Origin: a virus
DNA: 24,602 nt
Strand: one strand, 5' to 3'
IMG/VR virus record: IMGVR_UViG_3300031957_002815
Span: 1-24,602 of that record
Shown: positions 14,110 to 22,269 of the stretch, in pieces
Position numbering within the stretch: position 1 is the stretch's first letter
Layout of the letters: the number at the start of each line of letters is the position of its first letter
Notes under the pieces: model-generated
Databases searched by the model: none
What the model was told of the DNA's origin: nothing
Seen by the model: the letters and a program-made list of their open reading frames with translations, nothing else
Position numbers and translations under genes: made by a program

Positions 14110-15858
14110 TTAACTTTGATCTTCAATCTTTGTTAGAAGTCTTGATACGTTGCCCAAACCAAGTTGATCAGAGAACTGTTGTAGAGTTAATCCTGCTTCT
14201 TCTGCGCTTGGCATTGCCTTATAAAGAGTGAGAAGTGCCTCAAGCTGAGCGTTTGCAGTCATGTCATCAAACAAGCTCTTAAATACTTTACGATCAACAT
14301 CAGCTTCTGTTTCACCTTCACTCGGTTGAGCGTACTGTCTGATTGCCTCAAACTGTTGAACAATTTCAGGCTTGGCGGCTTGCTCAAGACGATCAAGCTC
14401 AGCTTGTTGAATGTCATAGTCTCTTCCAGCCAGCGCAACATCGCTGAAGAAGTTGCGGGGCACAAAGCCTTCAGATGGTTGAGCGGCCTTGGCAAGAGCG
14501 TATTGAGTTCTAGGATCTTGAAGCTTTGATAAAATATTTCCAGCAAATCCAGACTGCTCTCCACCAATACCGTCTTCACCAAACAAGAACTTCTTGATGC
14601 CAGTAGCCTTTTGTTTGTACTCACCTGTTTCTGGATCTATGAAAACTTGAGCTTGGGCTGGAGGAACACCAAGTGGCGCTGGCCCTTGTGCTGCAGCTTG
14701 TTGTGCTTTTTGTTGAGCGGTTTGTTGAGCTTTTCCACCAGAAGCAGCAGCGGTTTCTTCTTCATCTTTTCTTCCTCTTAGATATTCACTAGCACCGTAT
14801 ACCCCACCCACACCTAAACCTAATACGCCTAATCCTTTTCCAATTCTTTTCCCAAGACTGGGTGGTGCAGGGGGAGTTGGCGCATCATCAAGCGCGTCGG
14901 CTACGTCATCAGCTTTCTTTGCCACAGCAGGTGAAATGCCAGGCAAATCCATCTGCGCCTGTATGATTGCATCACCATCTTCAACATCTATATCGCCCTT
15001 GCGAACAGCGTCAGAAACTTCATCAGTAACGTCTTCACCTTTGCGTGCGCGAGTGAATAAATTTCTAACAAACTCTATGCCCTTTTCAACAACTTTTCCG
15101 CCAAGAGCATAGCCTTGCACAGACGCAATGCCGCCTTCGGCTTTTCTCTGCGCTGCTCTGCTGCGACCACCAACAATCGTTGGCTTTTCTGTTTCAGGCA
15201 TCAAAGATTCAATGCCGCCACTAGCAACTTCTGGAGCAGGCATAGGCATCTCTTGCGCCATGGCCTCATCTTCTCCCATCACAGCCATTGGAACGCCAGC
15301 ACCTACTTGAACTTGTAGGCCAGTGGATGCACGAGAAGATCCTCCACCAAGCATGTTAGGTATCGCATCTTGCGCCCTAACCACTTTTTGAACTTGCTCA
15401 GCTGCCTTTTGACCCTTGATCCCCATGCGAGCTAATCGAGCAGCAACATATGCAGGAGGAAACGCCATAAGCCCTATGGTTGCGTAATCAATCGGATCTT
15501 CAGGATCAAAGAAAAAGTCTGTGACATCACGAAGGTTCATGCCAGAGCCTTCTTCGGTCTTCTCAAGTGTGAAGAAGTCATCTGACACAAGGTCACCTTC
15601 CGCATACCCACGAATCGGTGCAATGCCCGCCATGATGCCGCCACCTTCACGCATCTGTGGTGTTTGGAACATTGGCCTGTTCATGATTTCGTTGTACATC
15701 ATGCCACCTTGACTCATCTCGTTTGCTTCTGACAGCGCAATCGCTATCGCTTGCTTTGGATTTGTTACTTTTTTACCCGAACCGCCAGACTTGAGAGTTC
15801 CCTCTTTGAACTCTCCCATGACCTTGCTGATCTTTTTCTCACGCTTGCTTTCGGCCAT
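14110..15858 (-). CDS. Virion-associated protein with N-terminal DUF6496-like domain (582 aa)
   Basis: Starts at ATG 15856-15858, inside the 3' end of the S74 gene. The first ~46 residues (KISKVMGEFKEGTLKSGG then NPKQAIAIALSEA) match the DUF6496 pattern common in marine phages. A modular chain follows: repeated glycine motifs (REGGGI at 70-75, VASGGIESL at 211-219, AEGGIASV at 240-247, ALGGKV), an acidic segment, a Pro-rich linker (APTPPAPPS), a Gly-zipper hydrophobic run (342-358) that may enter a membrane, a Gln/Ala tract and a helical C-terminus. The AEGGIAS motif recurs in the upstream 388-aa protein. It probably belongs to the internal or tail structure; no exact function is known. Confidence 0.72.
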   Translation of the reverse strand: MAESKREKKISKVMGEFKEGTLKSGGSGKKVTNPKQAIAIALSEANEMSQGGMMYNEIMNRPMFQTPQMREGGGIMAGIAPIRGYAEGDLVSDDFFTLEKTEEGSGMNLRDVTDFFFDPEDPIDYATIGLMAFPPAYVAARLARMGIKGQKAAEQVQKVVRAQDAIPNMLGGGSSRASTGLQVQVGAGVPMAVMGEDEAMAQEMPMPAPEVASGGIESLMPETEKPTIVGGRSRAAQRKAEGGIASVQGYALGGKVVEKGIEFVRNLFTRARKGEDVTDEVSDAVRKGDIDVEDGDAIIQAQMDLPGISPAVAKKADDVADALDDAPTPPAPPSLGKRIGKGLGVLGLGVGGVYGASEYLRGRKDEEETAAASGGKAQQTAQQKAQQAAAQGPAPLGVPPAQAQVFIDPETGEYKQKATGIKKFLFGEDGIGGEQSGFAGNILSKLQDPRTQYALAKAAQPSEGFVPRNFFSDVALAGRDYDIQQAELDRLEQAAKPEIVQQFEAIRQYAQPSEGETEADVDRKVFKSLFDDMTANAQLEALLTLYKAMPSAEEAGLTLQQFSDQLGLGNVSRLLTKIEDQS

Positions 15859-17884
15859 GGTCAACTCTTGAATAATCTACACGGTAGTAGCCGTCTTCAC
15901 CCATGAGCACGGCTGAAGGGTCAACCTCAATCAACTCTTGAGCCATAACGCCCTCAGTTGGACCGCCTATGCCAAGCTCTTTAGCCGTGTCATTCCAACT
16001 CCATGTGTACCATCCAACACCAGGCTCAACCTCACCAACCTTCATGACGTTTTCTTTCAAACGAATGTCAGAAGGGAAGAATGGCGCAACTGTGGCTGCA
16101 ATGTTGGCTACTTTTGAAAATGTGCTTGGTTGTTGATAAGTCTGATTTTGTTGAGCGCCAACGCCGTAACCACTCTGGAAACTAGGCATAAACGGCTGAC
16201 CTTGCCCAAGAACCTGGAATCCTCTCTGCAAGCGCATGAATGGCTCATCTGACAACTGAGTTGCTGCCTTATACTGTGCATCAAGGCCACGTTGTTGTAT
16301 GCCTCTACCAGCTGCGCCTAGTCCGCCAAGGGTTCCTATCTGGCCAGTCAACATATCAAAGCCTTGTTGACCCAGACCAGCTATACCAGCAGCCCCAGCA
16401 CGAGCTCCTTGTTGGCCAGCCTGAAATGCACTCAATGCATCGCCAAACGCACCGCGAGATAGCCTGTCTAAGCCACCTGCCGCGCCAGCAATTCTGCCCA
16501 TTCTGTCGCTAAATATGCCAGAACCCAGTTGTTGCCCAGACTGGAAGTCTCTTGCCAAGCCAGAGGCGATGTCTGCACGTTGACCGGCCAGACCGCCAAT
16601 ACCTTGTTGTGCTTGCAAACCAAGAGCGCCACCTTGCTGAGCAAGCCTGCCCGCCAACTCTGAAGTAGATATACCCATCTGTGCAGCGCGTTGAGCTATA
16701 TCTGCTTGAGAGGTCAAACCACTAAGGCCAAGCTGTCCGCTTTCAAGTGCGCCACGTTGAGCAAGTTGCTCTGCACTCAAACCAAGGTTAGCTGCCTGTT
16801 GTGCGGCACTGATCCCTGTTTGAGCGCCTGCTTGGCCTAGTGACCCAGTTAATTGTGCGGCCTGCTGCCTACGCCCTTGTGCCTGCTCAAACGCCTGCTG
16901 AGCGGCCTGTTGAGCCTGCTGGAAGCCTTGTGAGCGCAACTCGGCGCCAGTCTTGGCTTGTTGCTGCAGGACGTTACGACCAATCTCTGCTTGTGCTATA
17001 GCGCCACGAGATCCGCCAAACGCGCCAGAGCGCACGGCTTGGTCACGCGCAGCAATCTTTTGCTGCTCGCCTAGTCGAGCAATCTCTGCTTGTTGAGCAT
17101 CAATCACGCTTTGAGTGAAGGGATCTTGGAATCTTGATATAGCTGAAGGATCAAACTGACCACCTGTGCCTGCAAGCCCAGCGATACCTTGGAGCGCAGT
17201 GGCTCTACCCATCTCGCCGGCAGAACGAAGATCTTGTCCTGCCATCTGCGTCTGCATTCTGGCTCTTTGTGCGGCATCCATAGCGCCTTCTTGAGCACCG
17301 CCCACTTGACCCATAATTCCTGAACCAGCGCGGCGCATAGCTCTTTGGCCAATACGAGACTCTCTACCTGCGCCCCTAGCAGCATCCATTAACCCTCTTT
17401 GAGCAATCGCGGCTTCTCTGCCCATACCTAGCTCAGCGCCACGGATATCACCGGCAGCGCCTCTCATCATGGCTCTAGCGCCTTGATCCATAAACTGTTG
17501 ACCCATGCGAGGGTCAAACACGCCCAAGCTTTGCTCGTATAGTTGTCTAGCACGAGGGTCTGCAAAAGCACCTGCAGATCGAGGGTCAAAACCACGAGCA
17601 GACTGCCTGAATAAATCTTGAGCTTCTGTTAATTGTCTACCAAATCCGCCAAGGCCACCGGCTAGGTTTCGAGCCTGCACCTCTAATGGTGAAAGACCAG
17701 CCACCTGTTGAACTGGCACAGGTATTTGTTGAGTTATCAACCCATATTCAGGATTGAAATATAAATCTTGAAGCTGTCTTGCTGCCAGTTCTTGTGCTGG
17801 ATCAGAAAAAAACTGTTGCGCTGTTGGCTGAACTACAGGTACAGATGTCTCAACTTCTTTTGTTTTTGAATCAAAGACACCCAT
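15839..17884 (-). CDS. Virion protein with C-terminal S74 intramolecular chaperone domain (681 aa)
   Basis: ATG 17882-17884 overlaps the upstream TAA as TAATG. Residues ~1-75 look folded (FNPEYGLITQQIPVPVQQV); about 80-600 is a long low-complexity rod rich in Ala, Gln, Gly and Arg. The last 77 residues begin SDIRLKENV (605) and include GVMAQELIEVDPSAVL and GYYRVDYSRV, the Peptidase_S74 signature. S605 and K610 have the five-residue spacing of the self-cleaving Ser-Lys dyad, so the tip is probably released by autocleavage after trimerisation. S74 domains normally cap tail spikes and fibres, suggesting a fibre-like trimer; the Ala/Gln rod is unusual for beta-rich fibres. This S74 domain is short and ends right after the core. 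Confidence 0.82.
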   Translation of the reverse strand: MGVFDSKTKEVETSVPVVQPTAQQFFSDPAQELAARQLQDLYFNPEYGLITQQIPVPVQQVAGLSPLEVQARNLAGGLGGFGRQLTEAQDLFRQSARGFDPRSAGAFADPRARQLYEQSLGVFDPRMGQQFMDQGARAMMRGAAGDIRGAELGMGREAAIAQRGLMDAARGAGRESRIGQRAMRRAGSGIMGQVGGAQEGAMDAAQRARMQTQMAGQDLRSAGEMGRATALQGIAGLAGTGGQFDPSAISRFQDPFTQSVIDAQQAEIARLGEQQKIAARDQAVRSGAFGGSRGAIAQAEIGRNVLQQQAKTGAELRSQGFQQAQQAAQQAFEQAQGRRQQAAQLTGSLGQAGAQTGISAAQQAANLGLSAEQLAQRGALESGQLGLSGLTSQADIAQRAAQMGISTSELAGRLAQQGGALGLQAQQGIGGLAGQRADIASGLARDFQSGQQLGSGIFSDRMGRIAGAAGGLDRLSRGAFGDALSAFQAGQQGARAGAAGIAGLGQQGFDMLTGQIGTLGGLGAAGRGIQQRGLDAQYKAATQLSDEPFMRLQRGFQVLGQGQPFMPSFQSGYGVGAQQNQTYQQPSTFSKVANIAATVAPFFPSDIRLKENVMKVGEVEPGVGWYTWSWNDTAKELGIGGPTEGVMAQELIEVDPSAVLMGEDGYYRVDYSRVDHGRKQA

Positions 17885-19050
17885 TAGGCTTTCCTCATCG
17901 CCTGCTCACCGGCACGCTGCAAGGCATACATCATGCGAGCACCCTCTCTGCGTTGCTCAGCCTTGGTCTTACCAGCGCCTTTCAAGCGACCAATCCCTCT
18001 TACTGCTTTTGCATTAACGACAAACTCGCCGTCACTAAGCATGGCGGGAATATCATCAGATGTTTCGGTGCCAGGTCCAGAGATAGGGCCGTTCATTCGA
18101 GGGAAGTCAACATCGCCGCCTTCAGCCATGCCTAACATGGATAGGTCGCCCATTTGACTTAATGCTGCGGTTCCGCCTGACGGTCTATTTTTGGCAAAAT
18201 CCACTATCGTGTTACCTATGTTTTTTAAGTCTGCGCCAAAGCCGCCAGATCCACCAGACCCACCAATCTTGCGAATGTAAGCGATCAACTCTTCACGAGT
18301 CATTTCTTCTATAGGTTTTTCAGAAAGGGCGCCAATGCCGCCAGAACGTGCAGCCATGTTTTCGTTGTAATTTTGCATGCCCTTCATTGCAATGTCTTTG
18401 AGGCCGCCTAACCCCGATGCAGCTGCACTACCAAGGGCACTGGCCCCTTGAGCAAGAGCGCCTCCTGCAGCTGCAGCGCCTTGGCCTATCGCGCTCATCA
18501 AACCACCTACAAACATTCTTTGTGGCTCAAGCGATGCAATACCGCCTTCGGCCATGCCTATGTAGCCAATACCTATATCGCCAATTTGGTCAGAAATGTA
18601 TTCTTGAAAAGTTTCATAAGGGTCTAAACCCCTTTCCATCCTTTCGTTGTTTATTTCATCCAAAAATTCTTGAGCCTCAGGGTTGGAAGAAATATCCTCT
18701 TCCATCACTGGGCCAGGACTTGGTGATGGAGAAGGTGAGGGCGTAGGTGTAGGCGCTGGTTGGCCAAAGCTAAAACCTGGAGGCATCGTGGGACGCATCA
18801 AAGGGCCACCAATATTTGGTGCGGCCATGGGGTAGTTAGCGAATTGAGTCCCTGGAGCTCTTTGATATTGAAAAAATCCAGCCAACTGGTTCTGCACATC
18901 GGGCGGGATGAAGCTGGTAGAACTAGCGAATCTAGGATCTATTGTTGCCAGAGGGCTAGGAGCGAACCTTTGCATTGATCCCGGTTGATCAAGGACCTCT
19001 AAGGTTCTTTGTTTAATTTTTTCTCTTAAATCTTGTGTTAGCTCTGACAT
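17884..19050 (-). CDS. Virion-associated 'EGG-motif' protein with SDGEFV segment (388 aa)
   Basis: ATG 19048-19050, one base after the upstream gene. The N-terminal 90 residues are polar; a Pro/Ser linker (98-113, TPTPSPSPSPSPGP) separates them from an acidic helix. Then IGMAEGGIASL (164-174) leads to a Gly/Ala-rich hydrophobic tract (183-215), and LGMAEGGDVDF (306-316) leads to ISGPGTETSDDIPAMLSDGEFVVN (323-346). The SDGEFV segment recurs, in my memory, in many marine-phage tail or internal proteins; its function is unknown. The C-terminus is a basic helix (KTKAEQRREGARMMYALQRAGEQ). It is coupled to the S74 gene by TAATG, hinting that the products are made together. No known family is firm. 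Confidence 0.72.
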   Translation of the reverse strand: MSELTQDLREKIKQRTLEVLDQPGSMQRFAPSPLATIDPRFASSTSFIPPDVQNQLAGFFQYQRAPGTQFANYPMAAPNIGGPLMRPTMPPGFSFGQPAPTPTPSPSPSPSPGPVMEEDISSNPEAQEFLDEINNERMERGLDPYETFQEYISDQIGDIGIGYIGMAEGGIASLEPQRMFVGGLMSAIGQGAAAAGGALAQGASALGSAAASGLGGLKDIAMKGMQNYNENMAARSGGIGALSEKPIEEMTREELIAYIRKIGGSGGSGGFGADLKNIGNTIVDFAKNRPSGGTAALSQMGDLSMLGMAEGGDVDFPRMNGPISGPGTETSDDIPAMLSDGEFVVNAKAVRGIGRLKGAGKTKAEQRREGARMMYALQRAGEQAMRKA

Positions 19051-19051
19051 T

Positions 19052-19378
19052 TCAACACTTCCACCTACGTCTAGCTTGTCGTAGCCTTGAGTTTGGATCT
19101 TTTGCAGCCTTGGGAAACTTCTTCATCTGCCCGGCAGATCGAGCACAAAACGACTTTCTACGCTTCGCACGCTTCCCTTTGGGATTATCCTCCGTCACCG
19201 CTGTCTGGAGTTTACTACCAGGATTTGCCCTACGATAGGCTTTTACACCCGCTTCTGTCATCCCCGCGCCTTCTTTTGTAGGGCGAAAATTCTTCTTATT
19301 ACGCTTTGGCATCTTGTCGCGCTTGCGTTTTCGCACTGCGCCACCGTTTGAAAACTCCTCGGCATAACGCTTAAACAT
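19052..19378 (-). CDS. Small highly basic protein, DUF6321-like (108 aa)
   Basis: Starts at ATG 19376-19378 (TGATG with the upstream stop); a GTG three bases earlier is an alternative. It is very rich in Lys and Arg. GAGMTEAGVKAYRRANPGSKL and SFCARSAGQMKK...DPNSRLRQARRRWKC match my memory of a family (DUF6321) widespread in marine phages. Near the N-terminus lies SNGGAVRKRKRDK, a glycine-glycine motif also seen in the two genes just upstream. Such charge suggests nucleic-acid or phosphate binding inside the capsid, but that is inference. It is the last of three adjacent small basic proteins. Confidence 0.75.
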   Translation of the reverse strand: MFKRYAEEFSNGGAVRKRKRDKMPKRNKKNFRPTKEGAGMTEAGVKAYRRANPGSKLQTAVTEDNPKGKRAKRRKSFCARSAGQMKKFPKAAKDPNSRLRQARRRWKC

Positions 19379-19752
19379 CACGAATACCTTGTTTTCTTGC
19401 GTCGATCAGACATGACAGCACCGCAACCCCTATGGTTACGACGGACTTCACCGCCTTCAAACTTCTTTACTATTCTGCGCCTTCTTGCGGATGCGGGCGA
19501 GGTAAATGTTTTCACGTTAGTGGGCTTGCCACCTACGCCTTGTGGTTTTGCACGCTTTCTCTGCACTGCGCTGCGGCGCTCACTCTCAGTCATTTGTTTT
19601 GCTTTTGACCTAGGCACACACTTTGGATACTTGCGTTTTGATCCTTTCACTTTGGCACGGCCACAGGCTTGGAACTTACCATTTTTCTTTGGTGCTCCAA
19701 TATCTACCCAGTCGCCTTTCGGGCCTTTGCCAAACCAATCTTGTAGACTCAT
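19378..19752 (-). CDS. Small highly basic protein, DUF5872-like (124 aa)
   Basis: ATG 19750-19752 overlaps the upstream stop as ATGA. The N-terminal half, with WFGKGPKGDWVDIGAPKKNG, CGRAKV, YPKCVPRSKAKQMTESERRS and QGVGGKPTNVKT, fits the DUF5872 pattern as I remember it from marine phages and some giant viruses; the paired cysteines could bind a metal. The C-terminus carries SPASARRRRIVKKFEGGEV, closely matching SPASARGRRVVRKNAGGFV in the neighbouring upstream gene, followed by RNHRGCGAVMSDRRKKTR. Strongly positive throughout. Probably packaged with or near the genome; unproven. Confidence 0.77.
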   Translation of the reverse strand: MSLQDWFGKGPKGDWVDIGAPKKNGKFQACGRAKVKGSKRKYPKCVPRSKAKQMTESERRSAVQRKRAKPQGVGGKPTNVKTFTSPASARRRRIVKKFEGGEVRRNHRGCGAVMSDRRKKTRYS

Positions 19753-20036
19753 GTCACGCCTGCCATCCTAGCTCTTTTGGCAACAAAGCCACCGGCATTC
19801 TTGCGCACCACTCTCCTACCTCTTGCAGATGCAGGAGATGTGCGAACTCTTTTGGCAGCTGCAGATGTGCCGCTACTCTTGGGTTTTGGCCCTTTGAAGT
19901 CTTTACGCTTCAAGCCAGATGGGTCTTTGATCTTGCCTGCACAGATCTTGCTGGCATAGGCATTTGCGTAAGCTGATGGATATACCTTGAACTTGCGCTT
20001 AGCTGCTGCTTTACCTCTAGGGCATAGTTTTGTCAT
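19749..20036 (-). CDS. Small highly basic protein (95 aa) sharing a C-terminal module with its neighbour
   Basis: ATG 20034-20036 overlaps the upstream stop as ATGA. The N-terminal domain (CPRGKAAAKRKFKVYPSAYA followed by NAYASKICAGKIKDP) is of a type frequent in marine phage contigs but without a known function; two cysteines (C5, C32) are present. Its C-terminal 35 residues (TSPASARGRRVVRKNAGGFV...) resemble those of the downstream DUF5872-like protein, so the two proteins seem to have different bodies with a shared tail. Strongly basic, so DNA or capsid-wall binding is a reasonable guess. Confidence 0.75.
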   Translation of the reverse strand: MTKLCPRGKAAAKRKFKVYPSAYANAYASKICAGKIKDPSGLKRKDFKGPKPKSSGTSAAAKRVRTSPASARGRRVVRKNAGGFVAKRARMAGVT

Positions 20037-20377
20037 GAACCTACACTCACTACTATATCGCCGTTAGTTATCACCTGAACCGAGCCTACAAGTGCTGTCG
20101 CTTCAAGCGGATCAGTCGTAAATGGCAAAGGCTCAGATAAGCTTATCCAGTTGTTACCATCGTACACCTGCAACACGTTTATCGACGTGTTCCAGATTAA
20201 GTCGCCTCTGTTAAACTTTAACTCATCTCGTTCTTTTCTGGTAAACAAAGGTGTCGAGTCTGGATCAAGAGAATCAAGGCTCAACTCCAGCAACCGCACT
20301 GTTCTGTTGAACGTGCCGCCATCGACCATCTGGCCATTTTGAACAAAAGGCAAACGGCCTTGTAATACTTTGCTCAT
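20033..20377 (-). CDS. Hypothetical virion-associated protein (114 aa)
   Basis: Starts at ATG 20375-20377 in an ATGA overlap with the upstream 631-aa gene and ends in another ATGA overlap. The sequence is acidic with beta-strand character (NRGDLIWNTSINVLQVYDGNNWISLSEPL), which resembles the short 'gives a label and a value' strands seen at the tips of tail-associated beta proteins. No family is recognised with confidence. Tight coupling to the stabilisation-like gene suggests they act in the same part of the particle. Confidence 0.72.
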   Translation of the reverse strand: MSKVLQGRLPFVQNGQMVDGGTFNRTVRLLELSLDSLDPDSTPLFTRKERDELKFNRGDLIWNTSINVLQVYDGNNWISLSEPLPFTTDPLEATALVGSVQVITNGDIVVSVGS

Positions 20378-22269
20378 CGCCTACCGTTTGGTTGCACATC
20401 TATACGAGTGCCACCAATCCTAAAACCAAGCCCTAATCTAGCGCCTGTTTCACCATCATCGTCTGATTCAAATCGCACAACCGCTTGTCTCCCACGAGCC
20501 CGCGCATCTATTTTTGTTGTGCTTGCTGTAAAAGCAGTGGTCTGATCTGTCGTTAGAGAGTCACCAGGAAAGTTTCTTGCCTTGATCACAAAATTCATGG
20601 CCTGAGTTGCGCCACTATCGCCCGTAAACTTAACGTCTGGTATGCACCTGCGTATAAACTGAAACTCTTCCCCATCACCTAGGTCAAAGTCGGCACTTTC
20701 GATAAACACGTTATCCATGGGTGAGCCGTCGTTATCAAACCCAGTTTCATGAGAATAAACGTAGTTTCTGGTGCCGTCGTTTCCTGTTGCACGAGGGAAG
20801 CTTTCAAGGCCTTCATCAAGCCAAGCTGTTCTAGAGAGGTTGCCTATGGCCCATGTTTGTTCGACATAGTTGTAGGTGACATATCGATCAATGACGGTGT
20901 TTGAGCCAGAGCAGTAGAACCAACCAACCTCATCAAACTGCTTGTTTAAGAAAGCAAACACCTGAAACGCCTGGCCTTCGTTAAAATCATCAAACACATA
21001 AGATCTAACGCTGCATGGCACTGGTTGAACGGCGCCTTGGTACGAATAGAAACCTTTCTTGTCCATCCAATACACACCAGCGGGGGTGTTGATGGGGGCG
21101 TTTGGTCCGATAAGGCTCACGCCTTCGTTGATTAGGTTCAAACCAAAGGTAAGAGGCGCCCCAATAAACTGTAGGCTGTATAGAGCAACGTCAGTCCATA
21201 TCAATGTCTCTTGTCTAGCCCGCAAGCCACCAATGATTTGTGAGCCAGCAGAACATCTCAGAGAACCGGCTGTGTTTGTGGCTGTTGGAAACCACTCAGC
21301 AGGATTCTCTTGATCAGAGAAAGCAATAAGAAGCGGATCTATGGTGCCTGTGCGGGCTGTTGCTGCATCGTTGATTGGGTCTGCGCCAAGGGCAATCACA
21401 TGTCGATCTACATCAGATACAAGAACTTGCAAAGCTGCAGTCGGCGTAAAGTTTGCGCCAGACAGATCAGCGATATCCACAGCCCTATCAGTCCCTAATG
21501 TTTTTGCGCTTGTATCCCAATAATAGATACGACCTGCTCGCACGTTTGCTATCAAGTCTTCGCCAAAACTATCTAAAGACCACAGCCGCAGTTGGTTTAA
21601 TTCGCTCAAAGGGCTAGATGAGCCCCATGTTCCCGCGCCCCATGTGCCAGCACCCCAACCTGTACCAGCAACAAATACATCAAGGCCTACGTTGATTTGG
21701 TATGCACCTACTACAGAGCTACCGCCGTTGCCACTGTCGCTGCTGTTGGCGGTAACAGTTGTGCCAGAGGTATCTTTTGCTGTAATCACATACACACTGG
21801 TGCTAGTGATGGAATCGATCTCATACTCTTGGTTGAGTACGGCGGCAGTAACGTTACCACCTAGAGAGGAAGCGCCACTAAAAGTAACAAAATCACCTTT
21901 TTGTGCGCCGTGTGCGGTGTCAGTTACGTTTATTGAGCTAGACCCGTCACTCGCTCCAAAGGTTACATCACCTGCAGATGTGGTAGATCGTATAGGAGTT
22001 ATGTCGTTGTAGTTTCCACCAGACTGTATGTAGAGTTTTGATCGAGTGCCAAGGCCGAGAAGTTTAGTGCCAGCTAAAGAGGTCCAGCCAAAAAGTTTTC
22101 TGCCAGTGCCCTCAAAAGAAGCAGTGATAAATTTTACCCAGCCACCTATCTTTTCAGGCAAGCCTTTGCGGAATCGAACAAGATTGCCATCAAACCATCC
22201 ACCTTCAGCGGTGTAGTCGGTGCCCTCTTTGTTGATGCCAGGGTTAAATATGTATTTCTGCAAAGGCAT
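20374..22269 (-). CDS. Large beta-rich virion protein, probable DNA-stabilisation / tail hub type (631 aa)
   Basis: ATG 22267-22269 (TAATG with the endolysin stop). The N-terminus (INKEGTDYTAEGGWFDGNLV, FRKGLPEKIGGW, KLLGLGTRSKLYI, DITPIR) matches a family I know from many marine and proteobacterial phages, and the later LRARQETLIWTDVALYSLQF and GVYWMDKKGFYSYQGAVQPV repeats look like beta-propeller blades, as in P22 gp10-type packaged-DNA stabilisation proteins. Residues ~98-185 (INVTDTAHGAQKGDFVTFSG) look like an inserted small beta-barrel (FCCH-like) domain. GTGWGAGTWGAGTWG (202-216) is a short tandem repeat. It likely sits at the head-tail junction and seals packaged DNA. The exact role is inference from fold and context. 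Confidence 0.72.
   Translation of the reverse strand: MPLQKYIFNPGINKEGTDYTAEGGWFDGNLVRFRKGLPEKIGGWVKFITASFEGTGRKLFGWTSLAGTKLLGLGTRSKLYIQSGGNYNDITPIRSTTSAGDVTFGASDGSSSINVTDTAHGAQKGDFVTFSGASSLGGNVTAAVLNQEYEIDSITSTSVYVITAKDTSGTTVTANSSDSGNGGSSVVGAYQINVGLDVFVAGTGWGAGTWGAGTWGSSSPLSELNQLRLWSLDSFGEDLIANVRAGRIYYWDTSAKTLGTDRAVDIADLSGANFTPTAALQVLVSDVDRHVIALGADPINDAATARTGTIDPLLIAFSDQENPAEWFPTATNTAGSLRCSAGSQIIGGLRARQETLIWTDVALYSLQFIGAPLTFGLNLINEGVSLIGPNAPINTPAGVYWMDKKGFYSYQGAVQPVPCSVRSYVFDDFNEGQAFQVFAFLNKQFDEVGWFYCSGSNTVIDRYVTYNYVEQTWAIGNLSRTAWLDEGLESFPRATGNDGTRNYVYSHETGFDNDGSPMDNVFIESADFDLGDGEEFQFIRRCIPDVKFTGDSGATQAMNFVIKARNFPGDSLTTDQTTAFTASTTKIDARARGRQAVVRFESDDDGETGARLGLGFRIGGTRIDVQPNGRR

Noticed and set aside
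18719-18762. Simple-sequence DNA repeat as a phase-variable tract
   Set aside because: The Pro/Ser linker uses mixed codons (CCT/TCA/CCA/ACA), so there is no uniform tract likely to slip.
19397-19771. 124-aa rightward open frame opposite the DUF5872-like gene
   Set aside because: Antisense shadow of a recognised basic gene; Lys/Arg codons on one strand easily leave the other open.
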